Source: Photobacterium carnosum (GTDB lineage Bacteria > Pseudomonadota > Gammaproteobacteria > Enterobacterales > Vibrionaceae). Taken from it: a stretch of 64,000 bases of DNA. The stretch covers positions 201,646 through 265,645 of the forward strand of contig NZ_NPIB01000002.1 of assembly GCF_002849605.1 (NCBI RefSeq), written 5' to 3'. A program made the translations under genes and the position numbers. Below are positions 62,965-64,000 of the stretch, piece by piece (position 1 is the first letter of the stretch; each line of letters begins with the position of its first letter). The notes beneath the pieces were generated by a model, which searched no databases, was not told where the DNA came from, and saw only the letters and a list, made by a program, of their open reading frames with translations.

Positions 62965-63011
62965 CCCTCACGGTTAATTTTGACCGTATGGGTCATGATT
63001 TTCCTTGAGGG
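62965..63011 (+). ncRNA. Gene-junction stem-loop 5
   Basis: CCCTCA pairs with TGAGGG over a 35-base loop, within which CGGT / ACCG forms a second hairpin. It lies between the DUF3150-like and VWA-like genes. Confidence 0.55.
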
Positions 63012-63038
63012 TTATATATTAATCTTTAAGGAAAAATC

Positions 63039-64000
63039 ATGAACACTAAAACAAAATTAAGCTCAATCGAATTAGCTAAAAGAAAGAAAGCATTATTACG
63101 TAAATTTGCATTGATTCAACGAATGACTGCAGATACGAGTGGTAGTTTTTCACTTTCTGGCACTGGTGCATATACGTCAGGTAAACATGTAAATTTACCT
63201 ATTGGTGATTTTTCTGACCCTGAGTATTTGGATATGATTGAGGGTATGCTAGATCACGAAAATGGTCATTGTAAGCATACTAATTTTCATGTGTGGAATG
63301 ATATTAAATCTAATTTAGTTCGATCATTAACAAATATATTTGAAGATATTCGAATTGAAACAAAAGTCGGAATGGAATACCCAGGCGCTAAAATTAATCT
63401 TGAAAAGTTGGTTAAAATTGCTATTAGTCGAAAGATGTTTTCTATCCCAAGAGAAGATGACGACTTAGTTTCTTTAGTGCAAAAGTTTCTTTTGTATAAA
63501 GGTCGTTATCAGATTATCGGACAAACATCGCTTAAATCTTATAGTGAGATTGTAGTTCCGTTATTAAAAAATGTATTACCAAATTCATTTAATGATTTGA
63601 GTGATGTATTGACGGATGCAACCAATAGTAAAACCACAAGTGATGCAAGATATTGTGCTGAACGTGTGATTGCTATTCTTCAAAAAGAACAAGAACAGCA
63701 AGAACAACAAGAACAAGATGATAGCTCTGACGATAATTCTGATAGCAATAGCTCTGATGATAATTCTGATAGCGATAGCTCTGATGATAATTCTGATAGC
63801 GATAGCTCTGATGATAATTCTGATAGCGATAGCTCTGATGATAATTCTGATAGCGATAGCTCTGATGATAATTCTGATAGCGATAGCTCTGATGATAATT
63901 CTGATAGCGATAGCTCTGATGATAATTCTGATAGCGATAGCTCTGATGATAATTCTGATAGCGATAGCTCTGATGATAATTCTGATAGCGATAGCTCTGA
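63039..64000 (+). CDS. VWA/CobT-like protein with HExxH motif (partial, runs off the window)
   Basis: ATG 63,039 follows AAGGAAAAATC. The visible 320 residues include DHENGHCKH (His73-Glu74-x2-His77, fitting HExxH) and FEDIRIETKVGMEYPGAK, features of CobT/DUF2201-type proteins that precede a VWA domain. A Q/E-rich stretch and then an acidic Asp/Ser repeat (SDDNSDSDS units) follow and continue past the window edge. The VWA domain with its MIDAS motif is expected beyond. With the CobS-like ATPase it probably forms a chelatase-like remodelling pair. Confidence 0.75.
   Translation, partial: MNTKTKLSSIELAKRKKALLRKFALIQRMTADTSGSFSLSGTGAYTSGKHVNLPIGDFSDPEYLDMIEGMLDHENGHCKHTNFHVWNDIKSNLVRSLTNIFEDIRIETKVGMEYPGAKINLEKLVKIAISRKMFSIPREDDDLVSLVQKFLLYKGRYQIIGQTSLKSYSEIVVPLLKNVLPNSFNDLSDVLTDATNSKTTSDARYCAERVIAILQKEQEQQEQQEQDDSSDDNSDSNSSDDNSDSDSSDDNSDSDSSDDNSDSDSSDDNSDSDSSDDNSDSDSSDDNSDSDSSDDNSDSDSSDDNSDSDSSDDNSDSDSS
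63732..64000 (+). repeat. 27-bp tandem repeats encoding an Asp/Ser tract
   Basis: Near-identical 27-bp units (GATAATTCTGATAGCGATAG plus CTCTGAT) repeat at least nine times to the window edge. Each encodes nine residues, DNSDSDSSD. The first copy has one change (AGCAAT). Confidence 0.93.

Overview
The window is low-GC, AT-rich DNA from a gammaproteobacterium. Gene content points to Vibrionaceae or a related marine group such as Photobacterium, Psychromonas or Shewanella, but no species call is possible from sequence alone. Most of it looks like the backbone of a large conjugative plasmid or integrative conjugative element. A DsbC-like protein, TraF-peptidase, TraW, TraU and TraN, and then a leading-region-like block (UvrD-type helicase, SSB, CobS-like ATPase, DUF3150-like and VWA/CobT-like proteins) follow a layout reminiscent of the MOB-H family (SXT/R391, IncC, pAQU-type). 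No relaxase, replication gene or coupling protein lies inside the window.

Layout. (1) 1-7.5 kb: a radD-like SF2 helicase gene, preceded on the same strand by a tight four-gene operon of three divergent tyrosine recombinases and a small coiled-coil protein. This is the arrangement of strand-biased circularizing integrative elements (intA-CDS2-intB-srap) and, more distantly, of Tn554. (2) 7.5-12.9 kb: an AT-rich spacer, a serine resolvase with a nearby dyad, a methylase/helicase gene cut off exactly at its helicase Walker A motif, a 3 x 46 bp tandem repeat, and a membrane protein with an HExxH motif. (3) 13.0-14.8 kb: backbone genes (dsbC-like and secreted proteins) ending in a terminator.

(4) 14,842-36,349: a complete 21,508-bp Tn7-like transposon. 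It has TGTCAATTCCAACAAT ends, TnsB-type repeats (two left, four right) and a perfect 5-bp target duplication, CAAGG. Its core genes are tnsA-tnsB-tnsC-tniQ plus a zinc-ribbon protein at the right end, resembling the tniCABDE set of comM/Tn6022-type elements. A tnsE-like gene sits at the left end, followed by the C-terminal piece of a second tnsE. The cargo holds an IS5-family, an IS66-family and an IS256-family element, each bounded by an exact target duplication. It also holds an hsdM relic, a translationally coupled TauD-like/HEPN-zinc-ribbon/HEAT-like gene trio (a candidate defence system), a DUF5677-like gene, and a MarR/EamA/nitroreductase/NimT-like detoxification cluster.

(5) 36.4-53.1 kb: the interrupted backbone resumes with a small protein, a DksA/TraR-like zinc finger, two large secreted Ig-like proteins, and the F-type secretion genes traF-traW-orf44-traU-traN. 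(6) 53.3-64 kb: a lipoprotein, the UvrD-like helicase, an 830-bp hairpin-rich spacer, and an SSB with a long glutamine-rich tail. Small genes follow, then a CobS-like ATPase that ends on an A_AAA_AAG slippery heptamer with an open reading frame in the -1 frame, a DUF3150-like gene, and the start of a VWA/CobT-like gene that runs off the window. Most gene junctions in this last block carry a similar CCC...GGG stem-loop.
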